From the NCBI RefSeq assembly GCF_964204645.1, contig NC_134026.1:15704650-15768649 (forward strand): a DNA stretch of 64,000 nt, in the 5' to 3' direction. A program made the translations under genes and the position numbers. The DNA is from Tubulanus polymorphus (taxonomy: Eukaryota; Nemertea; Palaeonemertea; Tubulaniformes; Tubulanidae). Of the stretch, positions 33,379 to 45,193 are shown piece after piece (position 1 is the first letter of the stretch; each line of letters opens with the position of its first letter). The notes below the pieces were generated by a model, which was given only the letters and a program-made list of their open reading frames with translations, ran no database searches and was not told the DNA's origin.

Positions 33379-33905
33379 TAATTAATAAATTGGGTCCTAT
33401 ACAATAATTTAATCTTACATGAGATTTATCTAAATAATTTTGGTACCTGACTATATTTTCTGGAATCGATCTATTTTTATCATTATGAATTGAATCTTCA
33501 AATAATACTTTAAATTGTTTTTGTGTATCAAATGATGTATTTAAATTTCCAATTATTGGGGATCTTGTTTCAACCTGTGATCCTAATATACATATCAAAT
33601 AAGTTCTAATTGATTGATTTATTCTTTGTATACCTGATTTAGTAAAACCTTCACTATTATCTAAAATTAAATAAACCCAACCATTATTGTTTTCTTGTTT
33701 TAAATGATCATAAAATTTCGGTAATTTATTAAAATTTAATGTTTCTAAATCCTTAGTTTCTATTTTACCAAAACCTAAATTAATTATTATAGATATTGTA
33801 ATAACTATTAGATGGTATGGGAAGTGCACAATATTGTAAAATATTTTCAGGACAAGGAATTGATCTTATTGTTCCAATTTTTGTTCTAAAATCAGAATTA
33901 TTTAG
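33368..33905 (-). pseudogene. Virus-like element protein of unknown function, C-terminal half
   Basis: Homologue of 19207-20029, here keeping the natural C-terminus (stop at 33368). Shared blocks are NNGWVYLILDNSEGFTKSG, IQRINQSIRTYLICILG and ETRSPIIGN. The N-terminal half is missing and the sequence runs directly into the polymerase remnant at 33906, with no room for a polymerase C-terminus. Confidence 0.65.
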
Positions 33906-36267
33906 GATACTATTCATATTACCCGAATAGATGAACATACATCTTTAACATATTCATTTTTTAATTCATCATAGAATTGTTCTTTTAATAATTCAGTTAT
34001 ATTGAAATCATTATGCGATTTATAAAAACTATATGGAATTGCTCCTTTATATCTCATTAATTGAAAATCATCATTATTTGGATAGTGCTGTTTTAATATT
34101 TTTAATTCATCATCAACTAATGATTTTGATAAATTATCTAATGAACTACTTAAAAATCTATATGAGTCTATAAATCTTAGACACCCAAATTGGAAAGATA
34201 TATGTGTTTTAGCTAACATTTTGAATTTATAAGTTGTTATTTAATCTTTTGATCTATTTGAATTTAATCTTTCTATTTCATTATTGATTTCTTCTATTTT
34301 ATGACATAGCTGTTTGATAAATAAATGAGCATCATACCCCGATAAATTATGAAATATAACTGCAACAAAATTAATTTACTTAGCTTGTAAGTTACAATTC
34401 TCATGTGCTGCACCTCTAAACTTTCCATTCAAATGATCATGGTCTCTAACTTTTTTATCTTTATAATTAAATAGTAATTCACAATATTAACATTTATCTG
34501 AAAACTCAAATTCTTCTTTATCTTCTTCTGTCATTATAATTTCTTTATTTTTATTTAACAATTTATTAAATTTTATTTCATATTCAATTAATAAGTCACA
34601 AAAATGATTGATAACATTTTCATTTCTATAATGATAATATTCACTTTCAATTAGTTCTGGATAATCAGATTTTATATATAATCCAAAAGCTGCAGCACTT
34701 TGATGAATCTTTTTAATAGTATTTGTTATTAGAGGATCTGAATAATCAATTACATCATTTTCATTAGAATTTAATTTCTTTCTTTTATGATATATTTCTT
34801 TTCTATCTTGATCAGTTAATTCCTTATTTAGTGATTCAAAATCACCATATATATTATAAATGGTACTATATTCTTGTAATCATATTTTTGGAATTCTAAT
34901 ACTTTATCCTTTTCATTTGGTAAAACTATTTTACAATAATCATGATTATCACATAATTGTTTATGATTTAATAATGTACTTTCGTTGCTGAATCTATGTA
35001 AACATTTTCTACATAGATATATTTTATTGTGGTTATTTTCTGTTCTAAAAAATAAATCGATTTGTTTAATCCACATATAATGATTTATAATATAATATAT
35101 CTATAACACCATTTGAATCATAAACTTTTGATAGGTATAAAGGCTCTAATGTAAAATGTTCAATTTAATTGCCTTTTGTTTTTGGTAATTTGATTAAATC
35201 GAATACATTTATTTTTACATTATTATCTCTTTCTATTTTTGGAATATCTTTAATTCTAACTGGATAATTATCTATCTTATAATTATTTTCAAATTGTTAA
35301 TCTAAAACTATGTGTTATATCTTCTGTTGGATGTAAGCAACTAATTATTGACCATAGAAAACATTTATCATCAGAATTTTGTACATTTATAACAGCATTA
35401 GTTTTAAATGGTAATTTGATATAACTTGATCCATTTATATTACCATCTTTATAATATGATAAATTATTTTCATCTATTGGTTTTGATTTAGTTAACGTAT
35501 TATATTTTGTGTTATAAACATGTAAAGTCATAAATATTATTTCATCAAATATTAAACCAGATCCTTCAGAATATTTCTCTTCCATTTTATTTTTTATTTC
35601 ATTATAACATATATCTAATCTATCATCTATATGCTGTTTAGATATAATATGTTGTGAATGGGAATTTATATTATATATTGGTTTATCTTCAGATTTTAAA
35701 AATTTAACTTTAGCCGATATACTAATCTTAGGATATTCTACGTCTGTAATCATTTTTATAATATTGTTCATATTTTCTAAATGTTTTTTATTTTCTTCTA
35801 ATGTTTTGCCTTTATGAAATTTGAATTCAATAGCAGCTGGTCCAATATCACTTTTGAATGCTTCGGTTATTTCTATTTATTTTTTATTATCTAATGAATG
35901 AAAATAATTTCTAACATCTTCCATTTATGTTTAATTTATTTCTTATTCTTTTAATTGTCTTCTGTTTCTTATCATTATCAAAATAATCTTCACCTAAAAT
36001 ATCATTATTCATATTTCTAATATGACTTTTAGATTTTAAATGTTGTTCATAATATCTTTTTTCACTGAATGATTGATTACATGTATCACATTTGTATGTT
36101 TCTTTTTCATTCTTCAATTCCTCTAATTTATTTTCTAATATATCATCTTTATATTCTAAGTTTAATTTATTTTCTAAATGTGTTTTAGTTTTATTATGTC
36201 TTGCTTTTTGAGATTTATCTATATTAGCTTTACATGTTGAACAGTAGTACTTCTTATTTGCTTCCAT
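33906..36267 (-). pseudogene. polB: DNA polymerase B, N-terminal and exonuclease region, right copy
   Basis: Start at 36267. Two N-terminal zinc fingers (35911-36267), the GSGLIFDEIIF and INVQNSDDKCFLW blocks (35289-35771), the third finger CRKCLHRFS (34828-35076), then VRDHDHLNGKFRGAAHENC (34385-34470), a signature block of Polinton-type polymerases, and a FHN..GYD exonuclease II-like motif (about 34310-34370). 33914-34219 holds FGCLRFIDSYRFLSSSLDNL, found before the polymerase core in this family. The gene stops there: the palm with its catalytic aspartates is absent. Several stops and frameshifts. Such enzymes replicate linear genomes by protein priming. Confidence 0.87.
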
Positions 36268-36339
36268 TTTAATATCAAATTTTTTTTTTAAATTGATTTT
36301 AGAAGTTGTTCATATTCATATATATATGAATATCTTAAG

Positions 36340-36449
36340 AGTAATAGGGATATTAGGGGTTCATAACAAAGGTCGAAAAATAAATTCGAGTGTGCGAGTG
36401 TTTTTCGACCCTTCGACCTTTGGTATGAACCCCTATTATCCCTATTACT
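36340..36449. repeat. Right terminal palindrome
   Basis: The arms AGTAATAGGGATATTAGGGG... and its inverse, with AAAGGTCGAAAAA opposite TTTTTCGACC...CGACCTTT, close around a 20-base centre. It is shorter than the left palindrome but shares its outer words. Confidence 0.9.
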
Positions 36450-37930
36450 CGCATCGAGACCCTTCATTGAGGCATCTACTCGTAAGACTGTTTCCTTATG
36501 CGGATCAAAGTAAGCTAGGCTCGTTGAGCTGCAAATCGCTTCCTTGATCTTGTTCGTGGCTTGTAATCCACTCGAACTTTGAGTCTTTTTTTAGCAGCTC
36601 CCTCAAGGCGGATGTCTGGGCGGACATATTGGCAACGAATGGGCCCATATATGTGACCATGCCAAGAAAGGATTGCAGCTGTTGTACGTCGGTGGGCGAC
36701 TTCGTGGATTTTATGGCCTTGACCTTTCCTGGGTCTGGGGTTGCACCGTTCTCATCAAAAATGACACCAAAAATATCGATGCTGTCCCTGCCGATATTGC
36801 ATTTGTCCTAATTGAAAACGAGACCTTCCATGCGTGCGACCTTCATCAGAGTCAGCAGGCTTTTGTCATGCTCTTGCCTGGTTTTCTTAGGACTACGACG
36901 ACATCTGCGATGCCTTCACATCCGTCGCATCTCTCGAGGATCTGATCCATTCTATGCTGAAAGACATCTTGTGACATCCGTAAGCCGAAGGGCATCCGTT
37001 TAAAATTATATCTCCCGAAAGGGCTGTTGAAACTGGACTGCTCATCCATCTTTACGGGCCAGTATCCGTGTTTAGCATCCAGTTTGGAAAAGTATTTGCT
37101 CCCTGCCAGTCTAGGCTTGATCTCCTCAATCGTTGGGGTCATATGATGACATCTCTTGACTGCACGGTTGAGGTCCTTCGTGTCAAGGCATATTCGTAAC
37201 TTCCCATTGGATTTTCTACTGTATGCAAGGGAATTGACCCAATCTGTGGGTTCAGTAACTGAGGTTATGATGTCACTCTGCTCCATGGAGTCTAAGGCAT
37301 GCTTTATCTCGTCCCTGAGTAGGATTGGCTCTCACCTCGGAGGGTGTATAGTGGGTTGTATGCGCTCATCTAGGACGATGTGATATTCTCCCTTGAATTC
37401 TCTGATTCATTCGAACCAGTCCGGAAATAGGACTTTTAGGTCATGCTTCGCCGATGGCCTGTCCATGGGGACTGTCGTCTTCTCGGCCTGACCGCTTGTT
37501 GGGGTCAGTGTTGTTTCCTGAATCTCACAGTGCAATGTTACTAGCCGCAATTCTCTGCTCGTCGGTAGCCCTATTATGACTCAGTCACATGGAATATTGT
37601 CTTACAGACGTTTCGTCCATACGTACACTCAATCTCGCATATTCTGTGTTGTCCGATCTCTGCTCCACCGTACGCTGTTAATTTTGTGTTACTGTGTTTT
37701 GTTACTCCCGGCAACGGGTATCCATCTGGTGACACATTTGTGGGAAACATGTTCCTGTACAGGCGGAGTGGTAGCAGGTTGCCTTGCCGCCAGCGTTGCA
37801 TTTCACTTTCTACCGATGTCAATATTGACAGTCGCAAAAATTTCGTCTCTACCGTCTTTTGTGCTGACTGTATCAAGGGCCAGTGTCTCGAACTTCAAGG
37901 ATTCGATCTCTTCATCACTTCGTCATAGGG
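36450..37930 (-). pseudogene. pol: Gypsy retrotransposon pol: protease, RT, start of RNase H
   Basis: Right to left: a protease remnant (NLLPLRLYRNMF, LTAYGGAEI, then VIIGLPTS at about 37560) whose DTGA active site is destroyed, a linker, RT with WVNSLAYSRKSNGKLRICLD and YFSKLDAKHGYW and FGRYNFKRMPFGL (36852-37286), and the RT connection up to the first RNase H motif (LRVDASMKGL) at 36450. The RT active-site box reads IADV instead of IADD. gag is missing between the primer site and protease. RNase H, integrase and most of the 3' LTR are gone at the junction with the virus-like element. Confidence 0.9.
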
Positions 37931-37947
37931 TTTTACTTCTGACACCA
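37931..37947 (-). promoter_or_regulatory. Gypsy primer binding site
   Basis: On the minus strand TGGTGTCAGAAGTAAAA directly follows the LTR end (..ATTACA). TGGTGTCAGAAGT is a primer-binding word common in Gypsy elements. Confidence 0.75.
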
Positions 37948-38181
37948 TGTAATGGTTTCCTCCACGTTATGATGAACACAAGAAAACGCTGTCTTGATAT
38001 TATTATCAACTGATATATTTGTGTCTACGTGTCATGTCTACGTGTCGTGTGGTTGCAGCATAAGAGAGCGAAAAAGAAGCTGTACTACATAATATGACAC
38101 AATAAATATAGGTTACAATAGATGATCCTAATGGGATGACATGAGACAGCTAATGGGAGTGTGCTAATGGGATATGTTACA
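37948..38181 (-). mobile_element. Gypsy 5' LTR
   Basis: 234 bp, starting TGTAATGG and ending GTTACA on the plus strand (TG..CA ends with short inverted repeats). The first 33 bp recur at 17237-17269. The five bases after it (CACGC) match the bases before the other LTR fragment (TACGC) at four positions. Confidence 0.8.
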
Positions 38182-39170
38182 CACGCGGTACTGGAAATGT
38201 GCCACCTACGATACCGGAGTTAAAAATAATATCATAATGCTGCAGTACCTCACTTGGATAATGTAATATTTTCTTTAATAATTATTCAACCTACTCAAAT
38301 GATCCTTTTTATTTTTCACATACGTTAGGGAGGAGCACAAAACAGATTCCTACGTCATGCATACAAAAGGTAGGACATCTAAACTTTTGTCATCTTTGCG
38401 TCCCGGACCAACATTACCACCAGGAAGCTTTTTTCAACGCGATTCGCACGTTCGCAGTTCGCAGGCACTGGCGCCAAGTATAATTCTTGGCCGATTTTTG
38501 TTGGAGAAAATGGGTATGCAAATACTTACCATTATTACAGTAAAAGACAGAAATTGCTCAACACTCGAAGGCGATATCGATCTTATAAAAAATAATGAGT
38601 CGCATCGATCATCTCCGCCTTTAGGTATTGAGACTTATGCTGGAAGTGATGGTTTGATTTGAAGGGTTAAGCTTAAGTTCGACCAGTGAACAAGTGTGTT
38701 CATCTTGAATGTATCACTTAGACTTAGTATTTACCGATATCTTGAACATTAATGGAGCTGTTTTACCTATCCGAATATTTGGCTTTCATACTATTATATA
38801 CTTGTCAAGGTGTTTAACAGTGCAGAGAAATGTTGACGCCACATTTCGGCCTTTACCTATATAGATCGTTTTGTATAGTTCTATCATTTCGAAGTTTATA
38901 ATTCCATTTACCTTTTCAATCAAAAATTGTGCTGCCACCATCATTCTTGTAATTAACCGGCTTAATTATGTCATTTTGTGGTAGCCATATTGGAACAAAG
39001 TTGGTTTTGGTTGGTGCAATATCTTGTAAAAAAGCTCAATTGTTATGTTAGTTTAATCCAAATTAATTCGTATATTTTAACAGTTGCTCATTAGAAATCA
39101 GTTATCTGTATACTGTATGACAAATTTGTTGAGGTTAAATTGAGGAACCATGAATAGTTAGTAAGTGTCC
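38182..39170. other. Unassigned DNA with one unrecognised ORF
   Basis: A 101-codon plus-strand frame (38357-38662) has no motif I know and no clear splice or start context; I do not call it a gene. Otherwise nothing stands out. Confidence 0.4.
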
Positions 39171-39465
39171 TCAAACACTTGCAAGGGTGGACTTAGGGGA
39201 TGGAACGGGTGGACTGGTCCAACCCTTCAAAAAGTCTGAAAAAAATTTTTGCAAAGAAAATTTAGAAAAAAAATCCAAATAGGTCCCAATAAGGACAAGA
39301 AAAGCCCCTCTGATTGTCCTAAATGTTCTGTGGGAGTGCCACCAGAACCCCCCCACCAATTTTTCGCTTGCAGCCCTCGCATTGCCAAATTTGCCCTTTC
39401 AAATTAAGTTCCCATGCGAATTTCAAGGTCCACACCTTTCAAGAATCCTAGATCCGCACTTTCTA
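39171..39465. mobile_element. Probable decayed hAT-like MITE
   Basis: GGTGGACTTAGGGG at the left and CCTAGATCCGCACTTT at the right are imperfect inverses, and the interior has A-rich then C-rich runs, a pattern common in hAT-derived MITEs. No clear target duplication. Confidence 0.3.
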
Positions 39466-39500
39466 ACACAAGTTTTGACAGATCGATGACACATTCTCAA

Positions 39501-40202
39501 ATAAAGGACCATGGGATCAACTGACTACATTTTCCTCTTGATATTAAGTCTTGGATTTGCAATTTATAAACAGCTGATAATGATGAAATCATGGTGCACT
39601 GTGTAGTATGTTCAACTTCGATGATATGCATAGTAATGGGTTTTCCCTCTGACTCACTAGCACGTGCTCAATCAATACTATGTTCTTAATGCATGTTCTT
39701 GGTGTCACTAGTGTCGTAGTGTTGATTTTGCCGGAGTCGACATATAACTCCGACTTCCCTGCTGCAGTCATTTTATAGGTCTGGCAAGTGGCGCCACCAA
39801 ATGGAGTTTGCATCCTTGGAGACCAGTAGCGTCAGTCGTCTTCATAGTAATATGGAATGAAGAACGTTTGTTAATAAACTGTGGCATAATATTCAAATCT
39901 ATGCGTTGATTGCTCTGCAGGCTCGAACGAGGATTCCTTTTACTTCCTGGCTTGAGGAAAAGACTCGGAGCAGAAAGTTGCGGCAGCATCCTGCTGAACC
40001 GGAACGTAGATGAGGAGTTGAGTGCAGAATTTGTTTCGTCGGCTCTCCCTATTATTGATTAGAGGATAATTTCGAAATAATATCAATTTCAACACCTATT
40101 TCCCTCCTAATGCCAAAATATCTGCTGTGTATATCCAGTGGTTACAATCTGTGCCACTAAGAGCTCTCTCAGGACCATTCTATAAGGATCAATGCAGTTG
40201 AT
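39501..40202. repeat. Dispersed repeat R2, copy A (with internal extra sequence)
   Basis: The beginning (ATAAAGGACCATGGGATCAA) and end (TATATCCAGTGGTTACAATC, then AGGACCATTCTATAAGGATC) match 41879-42394, but about 200 bp in the middle differ. A non-autonomous DNA element is likely: the GGACCAT word occurs inverted at the far end. Confidence 0.6.
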
Positions 40203-40605
40203 ACGAAAATAACATATTACGATTGTACACCTTTGTGATATATATGTTACTTTGCAACTAGTATCATTTCAGGAGCATTACTTCACAGCAGACTAACAAA
40301 TAAAGAAAATACTAAGATATAAAACGTAGTGTACAAACTATCGTTTAATTCGTAAAGTATAGTTCATTATTAAGAATGTTGATAAGGATAACTTAATGAT
40401 GAAATATTAGTGTAACAAACATTGATACGCTTTTTCAACACCATCATTAAGTGGCCTATCAGGCATATCAGGTAAAAAATAAACATACCTTCTTTCTCAT
40501 TCCCAAGTCTTCTGAGATAGAATAATGGTAAAATCATAAAAATAAAATCCTGACAGCCAGATCTAGGGTTAGTTATCACATTTTCAATGTTTCAATTAAA
40601 AGACA
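40203..40605. other. No recognised feature
   Basis: Non-coding, AT-rich; I see nothing in it. Confidence 0.5.
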
Positions 40606-41124
40606 TTAATTCTTTTCGTAACGTGGTACACGTTCCCCGGTGACTTTCGTACTGCTACTTCAGCTACGTTGTACAAACAGTCATTTCAAAATACATTTAG
40701 TGGATCAATATTGATTAATATATTTCTCTAATTGTGCAAACTACCTTGCTACACTGAAACGGCCATATTTTTTTTTATTTTTAATGCAAAGGAAATTTAC
40801 CATCGAATTCTCAGATTATCATCAAAACATACTTCAGAATCGAAAAGCCGATTTTGTTTAGCAATTGGTCGGATATCCGAATTTTATTTGACATTTTTCT
40901 TAAGAACTATTTAGATTATTAGGTCACGTGATGCACATAATAAGAATAAAAATTAATTATTTATCACCAAAATGTTTAGCCACTACGTTGCCCTCTGTGG
41001 GTACAGTACCCCTTTCATAACACTTACGGTATCATTATACACTGGGTTTTAGTATAATCACCACAAATTTCGATTTCTGTCTCAGTACAGTGGGTGGGTA
41101 TATGGCCAGTACTGAAAGGGTTAA
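40606..41124. mobile_element. piggyBac-like MITE, copy 1
   Basis: TTAA at both ends (40606-40609, 41121-41124). Inside them the terminal repeats read about TTCTTTTCGTAACG at the left and GAAAGGG at the right. A second copy at 48787-49303 shares the interior (ACCTTGCTACACTGAAAC, then GTGGGTGGGTATATGGCCAG). TTAA target and CCCTTTC-type ends are characteristic of piggyBac. No transposase. Confidence 0.7.
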
Positions 41125-41878
41125 GTAACGGAAAATGTGGCTATATTTGTACTAAGTTCTTCATGCGTCGATAACTGTAACTGTAGGAAAAGAAGCAATT
41201 GAAAGTAAAGGTTGACTACGGTTATCCTTCTAGACCATCAGATCCACTAACCTTTGGTTACAACAGTGTTAATTAAAAGCAGGCCAGCCTGATGAGAAGA
41301 TTTACACTTTGAATAGAAATAAAAAAGACAAAAAATAAAACCTGTCTGCCTGTTCACATTTTGAACCTAAAATCTAGTCAAAACATGAGGAACCTGGTAT
41401 CTTTTTGCCATACCTTCTTATTCCAAAAGTGTCTACAGAACATCAACATTTATGACAAATATTCTGTACCTACAATACCAACGATATGTGATATTTATGC
41501 ATATATGACTTAAGGCTTATTTTAGGCCTTATTTTTATTAGTTGGAGTATGGATTTTTTTTTGGGGGGGGGGGTAAGTGGAGGGGCAAGGGGGGAAAAAT
41601 TATTTTAATTGACAACCCAGTGCCAGGATCTTGACGGGCAAAGGACAAAAAAATAAGAAATAAAATTCTTTATTTTTGTCATGTTTTTGCATTAATTTTC
41701 TGAAAGATTAGAAATAAAAAAATAATTTTCTTACATTTCAAGCGCCTATTGATTTTCCTATATAAAGGATTGTTTGAAAGAAATTAAGTTATTAAAGAAA
41801 TAATTTAAACAGAATATTCTATAGGCCTATAGGTGGCATTGAAGACAGATGTCTAAGTAAAAAGAGAGATATATATCT
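41125..41878. other. No gene; poly-G tract
   Basis: Contains an uninterrupted run of 11 G after T-rich DNA at about 41560-41575 and AT-rich flanks. No ORF or repeat recognised. Confidence 0.5.
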
Positions 41879-42394
41879 AATAAAGGACCATGGGTCCAGT
41901 AGGATCAACTGAGTACGTTTAAGTTTTGAGCACAAAAATCAATTTTTTCTTGGATTTACAATGACGTATAAACTGCTGATAAAGACGAAATCATCATGGT
42001 GCACTGTGAAGTAAGTAACTTAGTTGATATACGTGGTAATGGGTTTCCCTATGAGTCACAAGTACGTGGTAGAACAGTTCTCTATAATGATGTCACTGGG
42101 AAAGCCTTTCTAGAGGGATTTCCAAGTGATGCCCTTCTGAAGGGCTTTCCCTGTGACGTCATAAAACTAGGTCAAGCATCGATTCGTAGAATGGGAAAAG
42201 ATTCATTGAAATTTTGCACATTTTCTCCCAGAACTTCCAAGGGCTTCCTAGGGCTGATGGATCCATCTATTTTCTATTTTCCACCTATTGGCAAAATATC
42301 AGCTGTGTATATCCAGTGGTTACAATTTGTGCCACCAAGAGCTAACAGAAAGTTACTCTCAGGACCATTCTATAAGGATCAACGCAGTTGATCC
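41879..42394. repeat. Dispersed repeat R2, copy B
   Basis: Homologous at both ends to 39501-40202. It contains the 131-codon frame 41996-42391, which I regard as chance because copy A does not conserve it. Confidence 0.65.
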
Positions 42395-43578
42395 TAAAAA
42401 CTCTTTATTTGTAGTTTCAAACACAAGAAATCATTTTCAGAAATCAGACACATTTTAATTTTTTTCCAAGCCGGACAACAGGCAGACCGTCTTCCAGGCA
42501 GACCATACAATCTCAATTTTTACCACCTCCTCCTCGCCACATATCATTGACGGAACCTGCGATATCGGAAGATGAAGTGAAAGCTTCGCTAATCGCCGTT
42601 CGGTCTCACAAGAACCCTTTTTGGTTATTAACAAAAAGGACGCCGCTGGCGGAGTAGGCGGCGCCATCTTGACTGTTGTAATAAGTACCGAGAACTACCA
42701 ACATGAAACATACGCAAACTGTTATTTTTCTATAATGTAACTTCTTTTGTACAACGGCTGCCAAGAAAATAAACTTTTATTTCTTTTTAATAGCAAGTTC
42801 GTTTTAAACGGGCGGGCGCAGAAATAAGAAATTTGTTTTTTCATCTTATGATATCTTTTTGGTGATGGCCCTTATTCAAGAAATTAAGATATCATTCAAA
42901 AATTGGAAAGGCTGTTAACTGCCGTTTTTGAATTGTCAAAAGTCAAAAAAGTCAACAATGGAAGTATAAAACTAAAATATTTAAAAAAAGCAGGGATAAG
43001 TGGAGAATAATGCGCAGGTTAAAATTCAAATCATCTTTTATATCCTTAAATCATCAATTGATTTTATTTATTCATGGATTAAGTCATTTTTATGAAACTG
43101 GGCATGAACATATACTGCATTTACTTAAAATGGCAACTTAAAAAGGCATATTTTAGCTTAGAAAGAATATATTTGAATGGACATGCGGCAGCTGAATCTA
43201 CATAATTCTTACTCCAATTTATACTCCAATGCAAATGGTGGTCCACCAGAGTCTACGAGACAGATGGCTATTAATATCAGTACCTTTGTCGATCATATCA
43301 ATTCAATATTTGCAGAACCTATTTTAAGAGTGAAAATATAAAATGATAGTTAAAATGTAAATATAATACAAATAATGATGATAATAATAGAGTGAATAAC
43401 AATAGGGAATAAAAGACCCTTATTACAGGCATCTTAACAAAAATAACAATTATATAAATTATAAACCTGTAAGGGATTCATAATATTTGAAGTATATTCA
43501 CTTAAAATACGTAGACAAAATGCAGCAAGTCAAGCGTACATTACAACAAAAATCTTTTTAAGGTTTGGCAACCTAAAA
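42395..43578. other. No recognised feature
   Basis: A minus-strand 70-codon frame at 42455-42667 shows no motif. The rest is AT-rich non-coding DNA. Confidence 0.5.
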
Positions 43579-44779
43579 CTAGGGGTCCGGGGACGACATG
43601 CCCACTTTGGAAGTGGTTTCAAATGCTCAACAATTTAACAATATTCAATGCCCCTGGTGACCATATACAAAAACCAATGACCTTGAAACTCACCACAATC
43701 ATAGAACATGTCAGCAGCTACGATTTTGTAATCGATTATGACAACAAAATACGCCTCGTTATCTATTTAATATGGAAATACTAAGTTATTCAACTATTCA
43801 ACGCCCCCTGGCGACCATATTCTAAACCCAATGACCTTGATACTCACCACAATCATAGAACATGTCATGAGCTACAACTTTGCAATTGTCCATGGTAACA
43901 AAATATGGCTAGGTATCAGTATGATAAGGAAATACTAAGTTATTCTACTATTCAACACCCCTGGTGACCATATTGAATAACCTATGACCTTGAAACTCAC
44001 CACAATCATCGACTCATATCTCATGAGCTACACCTTTGCAATCGATTGTGGTAACAAAACATGGGTAGGTAAAAATATATAATATAGAAATACAAAATCA
44101 TTGTATTATTCAATGCCCCCTGGTGGCCATATATACGAAAACCAATGACCTTGAAACTCACCACAATCATAGAACACGTTATGCGCTGCAACTTTCCAAT
44201 TGATTGTGGTAACAAAATATGGTTAGGTATCAATATAATGTGGAAAAACTTTTTTCAACCCACAAATGAGTACACCACCTACTGATGACACCACGATGGT
44301 TGCCAGTTGCATTATAATTGGCTGATCAAAAATACCTGTCTGAGGTATTAAAGATCTCTTTCCATAGAATATCCACCAAAAATTTCAATGAAAAATGGCA
44401 CACCAGTAAGCAGCTACAGGACACAGAATTCGGGCCAAAATTGACATTTGTGGGCACAAAAAAGGCCATCTTGAGTCTTATCAACCCAATTTTCTTATGC
44501 TGATGGGCCCTTGGGGATTCAAATATATACGAAATATATACGAAAGATCAAGGTAATTGATCGAAAATTTCCCTTCAAAAATGTGTAAAAGGTGCTGATC
44601 TTGGCCAACAACAATTCTGCCAGTCGGTCATCCTGATGCTGACAGGGGCCAGCTTTTGGGCTGAAGATGTGTCTAGGGTAGATACATGTGTAACCCAAAT
44701 ATCAAGACATTACAGAAGTGTCTTTAAATCTTCCCAAGAAACTGGATTCCGTCTGGATTCCGAAAAGTCCCAAGTGGGC
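43579..44779 (-). mobile_element. Helentron-like element, near-complete copy
   Basis: Same orientation and order as 10060-12498: CTAGGGGTCCGGGGAC end, GCCCACTT..AAGTGG hairpin region, four core units of about 150 bp (AATGACCTTGAAACTCACCA in each), the TACCTGTCTGAGGTAT region, and the AAGTGGGC end at 44779. About 1.2 kb. Flanks are TAAAA on both sides, which is compatible with insertion between Ts on the other strand. Confidence 0.75.
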
Positions 44780-44883
44780 TAAAAACAGTAGCTCTGAAAG
44801 TGTTTTATACAGTCAATTCCTTTTACTTCCCTCGTCCAGTCAAATCTTTTACTTTAATTGGAAGGGGACTGGTAGATTTAACT

Positions 44884-44965
44884 AACTAGTGGTCCTGTGA
44901 CACCGACACCATGCCCATCACTTGGAGAAATGCTTAACAATCTGAAAATTTCAATATTTGTTTAA
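44884..44965 (-). mobile_element. Helentron-like element, 3' end fragment
   Basis: CTAGTGGTCCTGTGACACC and the following ATGCCCATCACTTGGAGAAA diverge from the other 3' ends but align throughout. Confidence 0.55.
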
Positions 44966-45193
44966 GTTTCTTAAACTTAGTTTCAATTTCTTTACTTGAA
45001 ATTTAAAACTTGACCTTTAAATTTAGTAAAAATGAGATAAACAACCTTATCAATTACTATCGTATCTGGTAAGTTAGTCAAAAGAGTTGTACCTTTTGAA
45101 TCAATGTCCTTAAACTATTCACATTATAAATACATTTTTTCCATGAGAATATGGATTTCTCTCCCTCCCAGTCTGTTGTTATGTTTCTATGAA

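Larger units (their letters stand above)
17270..36449. mobile_element. Virus-like integrated element with palindromic ends and DNA polymerase B (Polinton/Maverick-like)
   Basis: The element runs from AGTAATAGGG at 17270 to its reverse complement at 36449. Each end is itself a palindrome, and both share the words AGTAATAGGG and CCAAAGGTCGAA. Inside are two inward-facing DNA polymerase B N-termini (17835 plus; 36267 minus) and, on the minus strand, a capsid-like protein and six small proteins, several with membrane segments. Without the 9-kb Penelope array it is about 10 kb. The polymerase places it near Polinton/Maverick or related protein-primed viruses. I see no integrase, packaging ATPase or maturation protease, so the exact group is open. 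Nearly all genes carry stops, frameshifts or truncations. Confidence 0.75.

Noticed and set aside
38357-38662. 101-codon ORF as a host gene
   Set aside because: No motif, splice signal or homology that I recognise.
41996-42391. 131-codon ORF
   Set aside because: It lies in repeat R2 and is not conserved in the other copy at 39501.
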